Below, in pieces: positions 1 through 8,082 of a stretch of 64,000 nt of DNA. How positions within the stretch are numbered: position 1 is the first letter of the stretch; every line of letters begins with the position of its first letter. Origin of the DNA: JAEYFP01 sp964579795 (GTDB lineage: Bacteria; Bacillota; Clostridia; Lachnospirales; Lachnospiraceae). Under the pieces are notes generated by a model. The model made no database searches. It had not been told where the DNA came from and saw nothing but the letters and a program-made list of their open reading frames with translations. Position numbers and translations under genes: made by a program. The stretch covers positions 13,637 through 77,636 of the forward strand of contig CAZOHM010000010.1 of NCBI GenBank assembly GCA_964579795.1, in the 5' to 3' direction.

Positions 1-229
1 CACATACATTTTTTTCGGTACTGCCATAACGGCTTGTGGTTGCGCCTTTTTGTAGTTAATTACTTTTTATGAATACTTTATGGATACTTACTTTATGGAT
101 ACTTTCTCTTTTGAGCAACTATTTCTCATGTGATATTATTGTACCAGGGCTTTCATCGTTCTAACGAAAGTCGTGTATCACACCCACAACCGGAATACAA
201 CTTTAAATCAGCCGTAACAATGCTGATAA
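1..229. other. Intergenic segment with short tandem repeats
   Basis: No gene is supported here. The segment lies 3' of the minus-strand gene that ends at 230. It holds a 15-bp tandem repeat (unit TACTTTATGGATACT at 74-88 and 89-103, with a degenerate copy at 61-73). A weak hairpin (ATCAGC 207-212 with GCTGAT 222-227) could be a poor terminator for the upstream minus-strand gene. A second imperfect hairpin sits at about 150-170. Anything beyond position 1 is out of view. Confidence 0.5.
61..103. repeat. 15-bp tandem repeat, about 3 copies
   Basis: Two perfect copies of TACTTTATGGATACT abut at 74-88 and 89-103. A third, degenerate copy precedes them at 61-73. The block is non-coding and AT-rich. 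No function can be assigned; it could be a variable-number repeat or a remnant of protein-binding sites. Confidence 0.7.
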
Positions 230-709
230 TCAGTCATGATTTATTTGAAAATTCACTTCTGATTCTATCAGTTTCCTGATGTACGGGCTGTCTTCATCAT
301 TCAAATCGTGAAAGAATGCCATCATTCTACATTTCTTATACTCATTGCCATCCAGCATAAAAGTGTATCCGGCAGGGCATGTCGGCGAACAGACCTCTCC
401 AATCAGTTTTTTGCAAACACCCGCCTTCATAATATCTTTCTTCATTTTTTCTGGAAATTCGGTTAAGATTGAATCATAGTTTGCTATTCCGGCTGCATAG
501 ATACGCATTTTTACACCACTTTTGCGAAATACATAATTTAACAGTGTTTTTCCTGTAACAGAAGAAATATAGGACGCAACGTATCCGTTTTTCGCTGTTT
601 TAATTTCTCTCTTACATTCTTTTTCATTCAGAAACTTGTCAAGCTCCAATACAAAACCTTGCTGTGATGCTGGTATATCATTCAAAAATGATAAGAATTT
701 TTCATCCAT
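230..709 (-). CDS. Hypothetical protein with a cysteine cluster
   Basis: A 159-residue soluble protein that I do not recognise. The start chosen is the ATG at 709 (MDEKFLSF), with an AGGAGA ribosome site inside the end of the preceding AraC gene; the longer reading frame upstream only overlaps that gene. The C-terminal half carries cysteines in VCKKLIGEVCSPTCPAG and a later KKCRMM, which could bind metal or be redox active. There is no signal peptide or membrane segment. The 1-nt gap to the AraC/GyrI-like regulator implies co-transcription and translational coupling, so a role linked to that regulator is possible but unproven. Confidence 0.7.
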   Translation of the reverse strand: MDEKFLSFLNDIPASQQGFVLELDKFLNEKECKREIKTAKNGYVASYISSVTGKTLLNYVFRKSGVKMRIYAAGIANYDSILTEFPEKMKKDIMKAGVCKKLIGEVCSPTCPAGYTFMLDGNEYKKCRMMAFFHDLNDEDSPYIRKLIESEVNFQINHD

Positions 710-710
710 A

Positions 711-1565
711 TTACTTGTTCTCCTTCCTGACAATCGGAATCCATACTTCATATTTTGCATTCATCGGATCTGGCTGCAGATAAAGCTCCACATCTGGCGC
801 ATTTGCATACTCATAGCCACTCGTTGGCAGCCACTCCGAAACGATTCGGCTCTCCAGCTCCTGCATTTTCGAAATAGGTCCCTCCTCATAAAATACTGCC
901 CATGTACACGAAGGTACGATTAGTTCTTCATATTTTCCCTTATCCAGCGTTGATGCAACTGCAATATAATAATGCCAGTTCTCAGTTTCATTACATGTAC
1001 TGATTCCAAGCAGTCCCTGAACAGGTGTATTCATCATCTGTGCAAGTTCTGTAACCGTTCCGTCGCTGGATGCCTTCGCCCAAAATCCTGGTGTGATTGT
1101 AAAGTTTTCTTCTACTGTCTGTTTCAATTCAATTGATGTTCCTATTACTCGAAATGCTTCTTTTTTCTCTATTCTGTAATTCATTGCTTCTGCTCCTTTT
1201 ACCTGCATCTGGAACCGGATTGGAGGGAAAGACTTTACAACAGCATCTTCCATTCTGGCGTCCGTAGGTGAAATCCCATGTACTCCCTGAAAAGCACGTG
1301 TAAACGCTGTCGGTGACTGATAGCCATATTGAATTCCAATATCAATCACCTTTTTATTTGGGTCTTTTAAATCAACTGCCGCAAGTGACATTCGTCTTCT
1401 TCTAACATATTCCGAAAGTGTTATCCCGCCTAAATATGTAAAAATTCTTTGAAAATGATAGGGTGAGCAACCCGCAAGCCTGCCAAGCTGCTCATAATTC
1501 AATTCCTCGCAAATATGTTCCTCAATATAGTTGACTGCTGTATTCATTCCTTCAATCCATTCCAT
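711..1565 (-). CDS. AraC-family regulator with GyrI-like ligand-binding domain
   Basis: A 284-residue transcription factor. Residues 1-105 form an AraC-type double helix-turn-helix (LAGCSPYHFQRIF, then GYQSPTAFTRAFQ and HGISP). Residues from about 110 to the end resemble the GyrI-like/BmrR effector domain, which in this family binds small amphipathic ligands. The layout (DNA-binding domain first, GyrI-like domain last) matches Rob/SoxS-type multidrug-responsive regulators. The ATG at 1565 follows an AAGGAGAG ribosome site. It is the first gene of a two-gene unit with the small protein at 230-709. The target promoters are not evident from the window. Confidence 0.9.
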   Translation of the reverse strand: MEWIEGMNTAVNYIEEHICEELNYEQLGRLAGCSPYHFQRIFTYLGGITLSEYVRRRRMSLAAVDLKDPNKKVIDIGIQYGYQSPTAFTRAFQGVHGISPTDARMEDAVVKSFPPIRFQMQVKGAEAMNYRIEKKEAFRVIGTSIELKQTVEENFTITPGFWAKASSDGTVTELAQMMNTPVQGLLGISTCNETENWHYYIAVASTLDKGKYEELIVPSCTWAVFYEEGPISKMQELESRIVSEWLPTSGYEYANAPDVELYLQPDPMNAKYEVWIPIVRKENK

Positions 1566-1679
1566 ATGTTTCTCTCCTTTGTTTTATCGATCGACTGCTT
1601 TATCTTATATTAACCGCGCAGCTTTGTCCTCTCTATTTTTGTTCAAATATTGCGATTTAATTTCTGTAAAGGCTCAAAA

Positions 1680-1710
1680 GAGCAGATGGTATCAAAGTTT
1701 CCACCTGCTC
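1680..1710 (-). terminator. Terminator of the priA-to-HAD operon
   Basis: The inverted repeat GAGCAGATGG (1680-1689) pairs with CCACCTGCTC (1701-1710), with one mismatch and an 11-nt loop. On the minus strand it is followed by TTTTGAG. It overlaps the stop codon of the HAD gene (1709-1711) and marks the end of the long housekeeping operon. Confidence 0.7.
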
Positions 1711-2446
1711 ATTTATTATCATTTACCGTATCCTCAAATTCACTAAAAAGAGTGTTGTAAACTTCATGCCGTTTCTGTGGTGTTTTATCAAGTATCAGAT
1801 AATCTACGCCTGCGTTAACGGCTGCCAAACCATCCTTGCTAAACCGGTCGCCTATCATCAAAATATCCTCCGGCTTCATCCCATAATCCTGCATAATCAA
1901 TACAAGACCTTTTGGTGCCGGCTTGAGTTCCATAATTCGTTCATCTGTTGCGCTGTACATTCCATCAGCTTCCATTTCCAAAGCTTCCAGTTTGTCTTTT
2001 ACTGGATAATCCGAAAAAATAATCACCCGGATATTTCTTTCTCTAAGTCTGTTCATTAGCTGACCGATTTCTTCATCTTTGCTCATGCGCAAAGCAGACA
2101 AGGGATTTTCATAAATCCATCTTCGAATAACCTGTTCCACACGCTCTGCTGTCTCATTCATTTTCTTTGCAACATATGCATACTGTATTTCATCAAGCGA
2201 ATCAGATTCGTTCAGATTTTCTAGAACAACAGGCAGCTCCTGTCTGACCTTCTCCCAGTGTTCTCTTACAGTTCGAAACTCCTTAATGATAACAAGCTCC
2301 TTAACACGCCACGGGTGCATGGAATAATACCCAATCAGTCTTCCCGCCATCGTCATTCTCAGCTTTTGCTGATAATACAGTGTTCCGTCAAGATCAAAAA
2401 CAACTGCACGATATTCTGTGATTTTTTTCTTTTTTTGATTTTGCAC
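1709..2446 (-). CDS. HAD-family hydrolase (predicted phosphatase)
   Basis: A 245-residue haloacid-dehalogenase-superfamily protein. HAD motif I is FDLDGTLYY near residues 17-25 with nucleophile D18 and D20; motif II is IFSDYP; motif IV is the MIGDRFSKDG stretch. A helical cap of about 110 residues follows motif I. The start is a GTG at 2446 with an AGGAG site 9 nt upstream. It lies 15 nt after the UbiA-family gene in the same operon. Because that prenyltransferase resembles decaprenyl-phosphate phosphoribosyltransferase, this enzyme could remove the 5-phosphate from a polyprenyl-phospho-pentose; that substrate is inference. The family assignment is secure. Confidence 0.85.
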   Translation of the reverse strand: MQNQKKKKITEYRAVVFDLDGTLYYQQKLRMTMAGRLIGYYSMHPWRVKELVIIKEFRTVREHWEKVRQELPVVLENLNESDSLDEIQYAYVAKKMNETAERVEQVIRRWIYENPLSALRMSKDEEIGQLMNRLRERNIRVIIFSDYPVKDKLEALEMEADGMYSATDERIMELKPAPKGLVLIMQDYGMKPEDILMIGDRFSKDGLAAVNAGVDYLILDKTPQKRHEVYNTLFSEFEDTVNDNK

Positions 2447-2461
2447 GCGCCACAGCTCCTA

Positions 2462-3388
2462 TCAAGCAGATATCAGGCGAATATCAACCCAGTAATTCAA
2501 CAGTGAAATATCCATAAATGTCAAAGCAAGTAGAATTGCAACTAAAATGACAATATAGATGAGAAGCTTTTTTTCTCTGTAAAGCTTCTCTGGCTTCTGA
2601 ACAGCAGAATCCGGCTTGAAGCTGATCCAAAGATAAAAACAAAACAATCCAAAAATAAAAGGCATTGCAATCAAATATTCAATTCTGTACTTAATCATAA
2701 AAATCCCAATAAAGAACGTTGCACACATCGCGTAAAAGAAGGCAGAAACAAGCAGAGAATTCTCTGAATAATATTTGAATGACTTTCGATAGAGTCCTGC
2801 CTGCTCGGGATCTGCAATCATACGATATTCTGCAAATCGTTTTGTAGCCATCAGGAAAGCTCCTGCAAACCAGTAGCCAACCAAAATACTAATCGGTGGC
2901 TGATATTCGCTTGTAATAATAAACCAGCCAAGTAACAGTCTAATCATATTATTAATGGATTCTGAAAGAACATCCAGATATGGAATATCCTTTGTTCTGA
3001 TTGGTTTTACATTGTATAGTACACCCATCACAAGAAGCCATATTTCCATATATAGAAACAACCGGTTCACAAGCAGAGAGCATCCAACACCCAGCAAAAT
3101 AAAAACAACGTATTCCAGCATTACAAGCGAAAACTTCATGTTTTCAGAAACAACCGGTCGATATTTCTTAGTAGGATGGTACTTGTCAAATTCTGCATCC
3201 AGCCATTCGTTAATTACATAATTTGCTGATGCAACAAAGCATGTTGCTAAAAAACCAATCAGGAGCTTTACAATGGAAATAGATGTCACCGGCTGCTCTG
3301 TAAGAAGAATTGCAATGACAACACCCGGCAGAATAAATACATTCTTAATCCAGTGATCCGGTCTTGCTATTTTAATATATTTCTTCAT
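2462..3388 (-). CDS. UbiA-family prenyltransferase, decaprenyl-phosphate phosphoribosyltransferase-like
   Basis: A 308-residue membrane enzyme with about eight hydrophobic segments. The UbiA signature NxxxDxxxD is N60/D64/D68, followed by HPTKKYRPV. Features typical of the phosphoribosyl-transferring branch are RPDHWIKNVFI at residues 9-19 and TKRFAEYR near 182-189. That branch transfers phosphoribose from PRPP to a polyprenyl phosphate. The ATG at 3388 has a GGAGG site; the longer frame runs into rpe, and even this start overlaps the rpe end by 17 nt, so the two are translationally coupled. A HAD phosphatase follows directly. A UbiA enzyme of quinone or heme synthesis is less likely from the motifs and neighbours. 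Confidence 0.82.
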   Translation of the reverse strand: MKKYIKIARPDHWIKNVFILPGVVIAILLTEQPVTSISIVKLLIGFLATCFVASANYVINEWLDAEFDKYHPTKKYRPVVSENMKFSLVMLEYVVFILLGVGCSLLVNRLFLYMEIWLLVMGVLYNVKPIRTKDIPYLDVLSESINNMIRLLLGWFIITSEYQPPISILVGYWFAGAFLMATKRFAEYRMIADPEQAGLYRKSFKYYSENSLLVSAFFYAMCATFFIGIFMIKYRIEYLIAMPFIFGLFCFYLWISFKPDSAVQKPEKLYREKKLLIYIVILVAILLALTFMDISLLNYWVDIRLISA

Positions 3389-4064
3389 TAATCTTTGTTC
3401 CTCCGTTATTGTATTTATCGAAAACAGCCTTGAAATATGCGACATTAGCTGCAATGTCTCCGTGAAATACAGAAGAACCCATTACAATTACATTTGCGCC
3501 TGCATCCAAAACGATATGAATATTCTCCCGTGTAATACCACCATCTACTTCAATATCCCTCTCCAATCCTCTTTCCAACAGCATCTGACGCAGTCCTTGA
3601 ATTTTATCAGTACAGATGTCCATATACTTCTGACCACCAAAACCAGGTTCGACTGTCATAATTAAAAACATATCTGCATCCTGCAGTACTGGCTCAAGAA
3701 TTTCTATTGATGTTTGTGGCTTAATTGATACGCCAGCACGCATGCCAAGCGAATGTATCAAATTCAAGGTTTCCTTTAATGGCTTACATGCTTCTGCATG
3801 AACAGTAATCAAATCTGCTCCGGCCTGTCTAAACTCCTGAATATATCGTTCTGGCTGCTCAATCATCAAATGTACATCCAGCGTTTTTTTTGTGATTTTC
3901 CTGACTGATTCAATAATTGGCATCCCGAATGAAATATTTGGAACAAACATCCCATCCATCACATCTACATGAAAATAATCCGTTCCAGCTTCATCTGCCG
4001 TTTTCATATTACTTCCAAGTATCGTAAAATCCGCCGCTAATATGGACGGTGATAATAACAACAT
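3372..4064 (-). CDS. rpe: Ribulose-phosphate 3-epimerase
   Basis: A 230-residue TIM-barrel enzyme interconverting D-ribulose 5-phosphate and D-xylulose 5-phosphate in the pentose phosphate pathway. Seen: LSPSILAADF at the N terminus, the metal/catalytic segment FHVDVMDGMFVPNISFG, DVHLMIEQP, MTVEPGFGGQ, and EVDGGI with the phosphate-binding loop GANVIVMGSS. Length is normal for the family. The ATG at 4064 has a GAGGAG site. It sits 1 nt after rsgA and overlaps the UbiA gene. In many Firmicutes the rsgA-rpe pair is followed by thiamine pyrophosphokinase (thiN); here that place is taken by UbiA and HAD genes. Confidence 0.96.
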   Translation of the reverse strand: MLLLSPSILAADFTILGSNMKTADEAGTDYFHVDVMDGMFVPNISFGMPIIESVRKITKKTLDVHLMIEQPERYIQEFRQAGADLITVHAEACKPLKETLNLIHSLGMRAGVSIKPQTSIEILEPVLQDADMFLIMTVEPGFGGQKYMDICTDKIQGLRQMLLERGLERDIEVDGGITRENIHIVLDAGANVIVMGSSVFHGDIAANVAYFKAVFDKYNNGGTKINEEIY

Positions 4065-4065
4065 A

Positions 4066-4941
4066 TTAATGTCTCCTCTGGTTTTTTAATTCACCGAATA
4101 TCTGTACATAATTTTTATATCTGTTTTCATTAATAATGCCAGCTTCTACAGCTGCTTTTACACCGCAATCCGGTTCATGCGTATGCGTGCATGGCTGAAA
4201 TCGGCAGTCTGCATACGAAAGAAATTCATCGTAATATTTCCAAATATCTTCGCAATCCATATCAAACAATTCAAAAGAACTGAATCCCGGGGTATCCATC
4301 AGATAGGTTTTCTCTGCAATTCTGAATATTTCAGAATGACGGGTTGTATGCTTACCTCTATCAGCCTTTTCACTGATTGCACCAGTTTCGACCGTTACGT
4401 TCTTCTGCAGACAATTTACAAGTGACGATTTTCCAACTCCACTCGGTCCTGCGACCGTTGTTGTCTTTCCCTGTAAAAGCTTTTGCAGTTCACTGATTCC
4501 TTTTTCTGTCTTTGTACTCGTCACAAGAAGCGTACAACCACTCTCTCCATACATACGTTCAAGCAGTTCTGTTTCCTCATCAGTAACAAGATCCTCTTTA
4601 TTGAAGCAAAGAATAATAGGCACATTTTGCAGTTTGTATTGTAAGATCATTTTATCTGTCATAATAAAATTAGGTACAGGCTTTGTCAGGGCAAAGACAA
4701 CCAACGCCTGATCAATATTTGCAACCTGTGGTCTAATCAGCGTATTCTTTCTTTTTAAAAGCTCAATAATATTCCCAAGCTTCGCTTCACAATCCAATAC
4801 TTCTATTTCAACTAAATCACCAACAAGCGGCTTCTGTCTGTCAAATCTGAGAATGCCCTTCGCCTTACACTCATAAAGCCCCTGATTCTCGACATATACA
4901 TAATAAAATCCAGCAATTCCTTTAACAATTTTCCCCTGCAT
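4066..4941 (-). CDS. rsgA: Ribosome small-subunit GTPase A
   Basis: A 291-residue circularly permuted GTPase that helps mature the 30S subunit. An OB-fold occupies residues 1-70. The G motifs come in permuted order: G4 NKED at 114-117, G1 GPSGVGKSS at 165-173, switch-region RGKHTTRH at 196-202, G3 DTPG at 216-219. A C-terminal zinc site is visible as C246, C251, H253 and C259. Length is typical. It follows prkC by 3 nt, the stp-prkC-rsgA-rpe order being conserved in Firmicutes. Confidence 0.97.
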   Translation of the reverse strand: MQGKIVKGIAGFYYVYVENQGLYECKAKGILRFDRQKPLVGDLVEIEVLDCEAKLGNIIELLKRKNTLIRPQVANIDQALVVFALTKPVPNFIMTDKMILQYKLQNVPIILCFNKEDLVTDEETELLERMYGESGCTLLVTSTKTEKGISELQKLLQGKTTTVAGPSGVGKSSLVNCLQKNVTVETGAISEKADRGKHTTRHSEIFRIAEKTYLMDTPGFSSFELFDMDCEDIWKYYDEFLSYADCRFQPCTHTHEPDCGVKAAVEAGIINENRYKNYVQIFGELKNQRRH

Positions 4942-4944
4942 TCA

Positions 4945-7323
4945 TTATTCCTTTGTAAAAGTCACAGCTACCGGAGCCGTTGTTTCCCATTGTCCATCTG
5001 TCTTTTGATATGTGACAGTCACAACTCCGGACTCACTTCCTGTAATTCCAGTCTTAACCATAGCATATGGGAAAGTTGTTGTAGAATACCGCTGTAGCTC
5101 ATTTCCGGCAGCATCCAACAATACTATAATTGCTTCAGTTCCTGCCAGATAATCTGCAGGGGCGCTGATATTATAACTACAACTGAATCCTGAAGCCCCA
5201 AGGCTCACAGTAAAATCAACACTTGTTCCTGCCTCAACCTTCATACCTGCTGAATATGTCTGTGAAATAACAAGACCAGCCAGAACAGAGTTATTATTTT
5301 CTTCACTGATTGTCGACCAGGAAAGACCCGCTGCTGTCAAAAGTGATTTTGCAGTCGTTTCATCCTTTCCAACCAAGTCCGGCACCTCTACCTCAGTTGA
5401 GGTTTTTCCTGAACTGACAACAACCTTTACACTGCTTCCCTTTACAGCGTTTGTCGCGCCAAGAGGACTTTGTGAAATAACATTTCCTTTTTCTACAGAA
5501 TCATTTTCACTGTACTCCTTAGAAAGGGTAAACCCTTCATTTTCCAGTGCAACCTTTGCTTCTGCTTCACTCTTTCCTACTACATCCGGAACTGCTACAC
5601 CTTCTGTTTTTCCACTGCTTACGACAAGTGTCAGAACACTTCCTTTTTCAACCTGTGTGTCTGCAGCAATATCCTGTGAAATAATAAAATCTTTTTCATA
5701 ATCTGCCGATTCCTGATAGGATGCTTTTGCAGTCAGACCAGCTTCTTTCAACGCTGTCCCAGCGTCTTCAACTGAAATACCAACCACATTCGGTACTGCA
5801 ACCATACCTGATTCTGATTCTACAGCAGTATTCTCGGATGAACTGGTTCCAAACAATCCCAACACTTTTCCAACGACAAAAATTGCAACAAGTGCAATAA
5901 TAATTGCAGCAACAATCATCAGAACAGTCATGACCTTTTCCATTTTAGGATCTACATCGTCATCCAGTTCCTCATCCTCTTCGTAATACTCCTCTTCCTC
6001 ATTAGGTTCAACCTGATGGTATCGCTTCTGCTGCGGATTACTTTTACTGTTTCTTGTCTTCTCATCCCTTGAAGAATGGCCTTTCTCTTTGTTTTTTCTG
6101 GAGGAACGTGGAGAAAAGGCAAGCTCCTCTTCATCCTCTTCCTGATAGCCTCCATAAATTGGTTCCTGATAAACTGGTTCTTCATAAGGAGATTCAGAAT
6201 ATCCTTTTTGCTGATATCCGCTCTGATCGTATCCTGTCTGCACGAATTCATTTCCATATCCACCCGGTGCATATCCATTTGGCTGATATCCAGGCTGTTG
6301 ATATCCAGGCTGTTGATATCCATTCTGTTCATACGGTTGTTCATATAGCGGCTCCGCATACCCAGCTCCATATGTCGGTGGCACCGAATCCCCAAACGCT
6401 GGGCCTACTGTAGTCTGCTGCCTGATTTGACGTCTGTCTACATCAGTAATCGCCTTTGTTCCTTCACTGCTTGCCGCCTGTGTAATTGTAACAAAATTTT
6501 CATCAGGATTGATGAGTGAACGTTTCAAATCCTGAATCAGTTCACCCATATTTTGATAACGTCGATCCGGATTTTTCTGTGTACATTTGAATATTATCTG
6601 TTCAACACTAATCGGTATTTCCTGAACATAAATACGCGGAGACGGCATTTCCTCCTGTATATGCTTAATTGCAATTGCAACCGTTGTCTCTCCGTCAAAC
6701 GGGACTCTGCCGGTTACCATTTCAAACAATGTAATACCTATGGAATAAATATCACTCTTTGCATCCGAATAACCACCCCTCGCCTGCTCCGGCGATGTAT
6801 AATGGACAGAACCCATCGCATGGGATGTAATTGTATCGCTTGTTGCTGCCCGTGCAATACCAAAATCGGCGACTTTTACCTTTCCCTCTTTGGAAATGAT
6901 AATATTCTGCGGCTTAATGTCTCTGTGGATAATACCATTATTATGTGCAGCCTCGATTCCCATCGAAACTTGAATGGCTATACTGACAGCTTCTTTTACT
7001 GAAAGCCTGATTTTCTTTTCGATATAGTTCTTCAGTGTTATGCCTTCGACAAGTTCCATAACAAAATAATACATGCCGTCTTCTTCTCCAACGTCATATA
7101 CATTCACAATATTAGGATGCATCAGTCCTGCTGCTGACTGCGCCTCCACACGAAACTTTGAGACAAAATTCTTATTTGAAGAATACTCTGCCTTTAATAC
7201 CTTAATTGCAACAAATCGATTCAGCTTATGGCACTTTGCCTTGTATACATCTGCCATTCCGCCCGCACCGATTTTCTCTATGATTTCATAGCGTTCCCCT
7301 AAAATCGTTCCTGGTTTTAACAT
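4945..7323 (-). CDS. prkC: PASTA-domain serine/threonine protein kinase
   Basis: A 792-residue membrane kinase that senses peptidoglycan fragments or lipid II and phosphorylates cell-division, wall and translation proteins. The kinase domain is at 12-270: glycine loop GAGGMADVY, K41, HRDIKPQN with D135, and DFG at 153-155. A Tyr/Gln/Gly-rich low-complexity juxtamembrane segment (about 318-393, repeats of GYQQP) is followed by a highly acidic stretch (about 438-458). The transmembrane helix is at about 463-492. Three PASTA repeats (about 508-573, 575-641, 643-710) and an extra C-terminal domain of about 80 residues lie outside. The start overlaps the end of stp by 7 nt. The Tyr-rich linker is longer and more repetitive than usual. 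Confidence 0.96.
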   Translation of the reverse strand: MLKPGTILGERYEIIEKIGAGGMADVYKAKCHKLNRFVAIKVLKAEYSSNKNFVSKFRVEAQSAAGLMHPNIVNVYDVGEEDGMYYFVMELVEGITLKNYIEKKIRLSVKEAVSIAIQVSMGIEAAHNNGIIHRDIKPQNIIISKEGKVKVADFGIARAATSDTITSHAMGSVHYTSPEQARGGYSDAKSDIYSIGITLFEMVTGRVPFDGETTVAIAIKHIQEEMPSPRIYVQEIPISVEQIIFKCTQKNPDRRYQNMGELIQDLKRSLINPDENFVTITQAASSEGTKAITDVDRRQIRQQTTVGPAFGDSVPPTYGAGYAEPLYEQPYEQNGYQQPGYQQPGYQPNGYAPGGYGNEFVQTGYDQSGYQQKGYSESPYEEPVYQEPIYGGYQEEDEEELAFSPRSSRKNKEKGHSSRDEKTRNSKSNPQQKRYHQVEPNEEEEYYEEDEELDDDVDPKMEKVMTVLMIVAAIIIALVAIFVVGKVLGLFGTSSSENTAVESESGMVAVPNVVGISVEDAGTALKEAGLTAKASYQESADYEKDFIISQDIAADTQVEKGSVLTLVVSSGKTEGVAVPDVVGKSEAEAKVALENEGFTLSKEYSENDSVEKGNVISQSPLGATNAVKGSSVKVVVSSGKTSTEVEVPDLVGKDETTAKSLLTAAGLSWSTISEENNNSVLAGLVISQTYSAGMKVEAGTSVDFTVSLGASGFSCSYNISAPADYLAGTEAIIVLLDAAGNELQRYSTTTFPYAMVKTGITGSESGVVTVTYQKTDGQWETTAPVAVTFTKE

Positions 7324-8063
7324 TTACTCACCTCATCTGCAAATGGCTCTACAATAATCACAGCAATATTATCTTTCCCGCCATTGTGATTCGCTACCTT
7401 AATTAATTCCTCCACAATCTGTACAACATCTCTCTGAGCTCTGACTACCATTCTGATATCTTCATCTTCAATCATATTTGTCAGACCGTCAGAACACATT
7501 AAAATCAGATCGCCCTTTTTCAGATCGACCTCAAAGAAATCTATTTCTATCGTCTCAGATGCACCTATGGCTCGAGTGATAATATTCTTATCCGGATGTG
7601 ATCTTGCTGCACTTCTGTCAATCTCACCTATCCTTACCATTTCTTCTACAAGAGAATGATCCTTTGTAATCTGTTGAATCTGTTCATCAATCAGGTATAA
7701 TCTACTGTCGCCAACATTAGCAACATAAAGTATATCGTCCACAACTGTCGCTACAACAACCGTAGTACCCATTCCCTTAAAATCCTCTTCTGCGGCTGCT
7801 TTTCTAAATATCTCCACGTTTGCACATTCGATTGCTTCACGCATAATCCTAATTGGCTCTTTTTCCTCGCACATCATAACTTCACGTTCAATCGCTTTTA
7901 CTGTATAGGCAGAAGCATAATCACCAGCATTATGCCCACCCATACCATCTGCAACAATAAAAAGATTGGGGAGATTTCCGAGCGGAACTTCACACGTATA
8001 AACGCAATCCTGATTCAGCTTTCTTTTCCGTCCAATATCCGTTTTAGAGAATGTTTTCAGCAT
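7317..8063 (-). CDS. stp: PP2C-type protein phosphatase, partner of PrkC
   Basis: A 248-residue PPM/PP2C phosphatase that reverses PrkC phosphorylation. Metal-binding motifs are visible: GRKRKLNQD, VADGMGGHNAGD, MGTTVV, NVGDSRLY, MCSDGLTNM and GGKDN near the C terminus. The start is the ATG at 8063 (MLKTFSKTD), preceded by GGAGAGAGGAG; the longer frame runs back into rlmN and lacks a ribosome site. It sits 19 nt after rlmN and overlaps prkC by 7 nt, the usual phosphatase-kinase arrangement. Confidence 0.95.
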   Translation of the reverse strand: MLKTFSKTDIGRKRKLNQDCVYTCEVPLGNLPNLFIVADGMGGHNAGDYASAYTVKAIEREVMMCEEKEPIRIMREAIECANVEIFRKAAAEEDFKGMGTTVVVATVVDDILYVANVGDSRLYLIDEQIQQITKDHSLVEEMVRIGEIDRSAARSHPDKNIITRAIGASETIEIDFFEVDLKKGDLILMCSDGLTNMIEDEDIRMVVRAQRDVVQIVEELIKVANHNGGKDNIAVIIVEPFADEVSKC

Positions 8064-8082
8064 ACTCCTCTCTCCTTTCTGA

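Noticed and set aside
5952..6413. Several long open frames on both strands across the prkC linker
   Set aside because: They are shadows of the Tyr/Gln/Gly repeat and acidic tract of prkC; they lack ribosome sites and show repetitive translations.
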